Origin: Actinomycetales bacterium
GTDB taxonomy: Bacteria; Actinomycetota; Actinomycetes; Actinomycetales; Cellulomonadaceae
Assembly (NCBI GenBank): GCA_020444245.1
Contig: JAHLLI010000020.1
Coordinates: 1-64,000 of the forward strand
Length of the DNA: 64,000 nt
Direction: 5' to 3'
Shown here: positions 63,375 through 64,000 of the stretch, one piece after another
Numbering within the stretch: position 1 is the first letter of the stretch
Layout: the number at the start of each line of letters is the position of its first letter
Position numbers and translations under genes: made by a program
Notes under the pieces: generated by a model
The model's database searches: none
The model's input: the letters and a program-made list of their open reading frames with translations, nothing else
What the model was told of the DNA's origin: nothing

Positions 63375-64000
63375 GTGTACCCCAAGCACCGACCGTCCAG
63401 CCCCGTGCCCGCGTCGCCCGACCTGCCGGGCGTCGAGCGCGACGTCCTCGCGCACTGGGAGGCCGACGGCACGTTCGTCGCCTCGGTCGAGGCCCGCGAG
63501 GCCGGCGAGCACGGCGACAACGAGTTCGTCTTCTACGACGGCCCGCCGTTCGCCAACGGTCTGCCGCACTACGGCCACCTGCTGACCGGGTACGTCAAGG
63601 ACGTCGTGCCGCGCTACCAGACCATGCGCGGCCGCCGGGTCGAGCGCCGGTTCGGCTGGGACACCCACGGGCTGCCGGCCGAGCTCGAGGCCGAGCGGAT
63701 CCTCGGGATCACGGACAAGTCGCAGATCGAGGAGATGGGCATCGCGGCCTTCAACGCCGCGTGCCGCGAGTCGGTGCTGCGCTACACGGGGGAGTGGGAG
63801 ACCTACGTCACCCGGCAGGCCCGTTGGGTGGACTTCGAGAACGACTACAAGACCCTCGATCTGACGTTCATGGAGTCGGTGGTCTGGGCGTTCAAGCAGC
63901 TGCACGACAAGGGCCTGGCCTACGAGGGCTACCGCGTCCTGCCGTACTGCTGGCGCGACCAGACCCCGTTGTCCAACCACGAGCTGCGGATGGACGACGA
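63375..64000 (+). CDS. ileS: Isoleucyl-tRNA synthetase (5' part, runs off the window)
   Basis: The first 208 codons of ileS are present. The GTG at 63375 has GAGGAG 8 nt upstream. The class I HIGH-type motif is in [18 protein letters not shown] (near residues 58-75), followed by [17 protein letters not shown] and the start of the editing domain ([17 protein letters not shown]). It charges tRNA-Ile. The T-box immediately upstream controls it in response to isoleucine supply. Confidence 0.96.
   Translation, partial: MYPKHRPSSPVPASPDLPGVERDVLAHWEADGTFVASVEAREAGEHGDNEFVFYDGPPFANGLPHYGHLLTGYVKDVVPRYQTMRGRRVERRFGWDTHGLPAELEAERILGITDKSQIEEMGIAAFNAACRESVLRYTGEWETYVTRQARWVDFENDYKTLDLTFMESVVWAFKQLHDKGLAYEGYRVLPYCWRDQTPLSNHELRMDD

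Overview
The window is very GC-rich, with dense short-spaced operons, many GTG starts and TAnnnT-type -10 boxes. It carries a tig-clpP1-clpP2-clpX cluster, coenzyme F420 genes, a SigK/RskA pair, an Rv2629-type factor and a translational ileS T-box. Together these point to an actinobacterium, most likely a Micrococcales member close to Cellulomonas (family-level placement is inference). No phage, insertion sequence, CRISPR array or plasmid gene was seen, so the stretch reads as chromosome.

Layout. 1-6.3 kb: an ABC export operon (FtsX-type permease and two ATPases, one with an AbrB-like C-terminal extension), then a leaderless tetR and an ATP-grasp ligase. 6.3-11.3 kb, opposite strand: a six-gene operon of ECF-like sigma factor, membrane protein and lipoprotein sharing one exported domain, peptidoglycan-binding adaptor, ABC ATPase and permease. 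11.4-12.2 kb: TrhA/hemolysin III and tRNA-Gly. 12.3-17.2 kb: an exopolysaccharide locus (family 2 glycosyltransferase, membrane-anchored GH26 hydrolase, UDP-glucose dehydrogenase) behind a leader with four consecutive stem-loops. 17.6-22.5 kb: tRNA-Pro, trigger factor, ClpP1, ClpP2, ClpX; then an Rv2629/Balon-like protein, a chemoreceptor-like protein and an acyl-CoA synthetase. 27-31.3 kb: a SorC-type regulator divergent from a polyol dehydrogenase and a mannitol-type PTS. 31.4-33.8 kb: an amino-acid ABC importer; then valS, RidA and a lipoprotein. 37.8-41.8 kb: a second MacB/LolCDE-like ABC system.

41.9-49.5 kb is an F420 region: an FGD-like oxidoreductase, CofE and CofC overlap head to tail; an ArsR/VOC pair follows; CofD and a HhH-GPD protein lie opposite, next to a three-gene cassette of the type proposed to import F420-0. 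A further F420-type LLM oxidoreductase with an SDR lies at 50.9-52.4 kb. 52.5-57.1 kb holds MerR/TipA and HxlR regulators, a phosphoribosyltransferase, an AlkD-like protein, RskA, SigK and a lipoprotein made of ten 15-bp repeats. 57.5-59.7 kb is a flotillin with an NfeD-like partner. 59.8-64 kb: NUDIX, DipZ-type CcdA-thioredoxin protein, thiol peroxidase, and the start of ileS behind its T-box.

Two themes recur. Within operons, start codons overlap the preceding stop as ATGA or GTGA at 19 junctions, suggesting translational coupling. Several regulator or housekeeping genes have a -10 box about 7 nt before the start codon, predicting leaderless mRNAs; in two of them (tetR, arsR) a palindromic operator sits between -35 and -10. 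The least described systems are the sigma/anti-sigma/paralogous-sensor/ABC operon at 6.3-11.3 kb and the structured leader of the exopolysaccharide synthase at about 17.08-17.23 kb.
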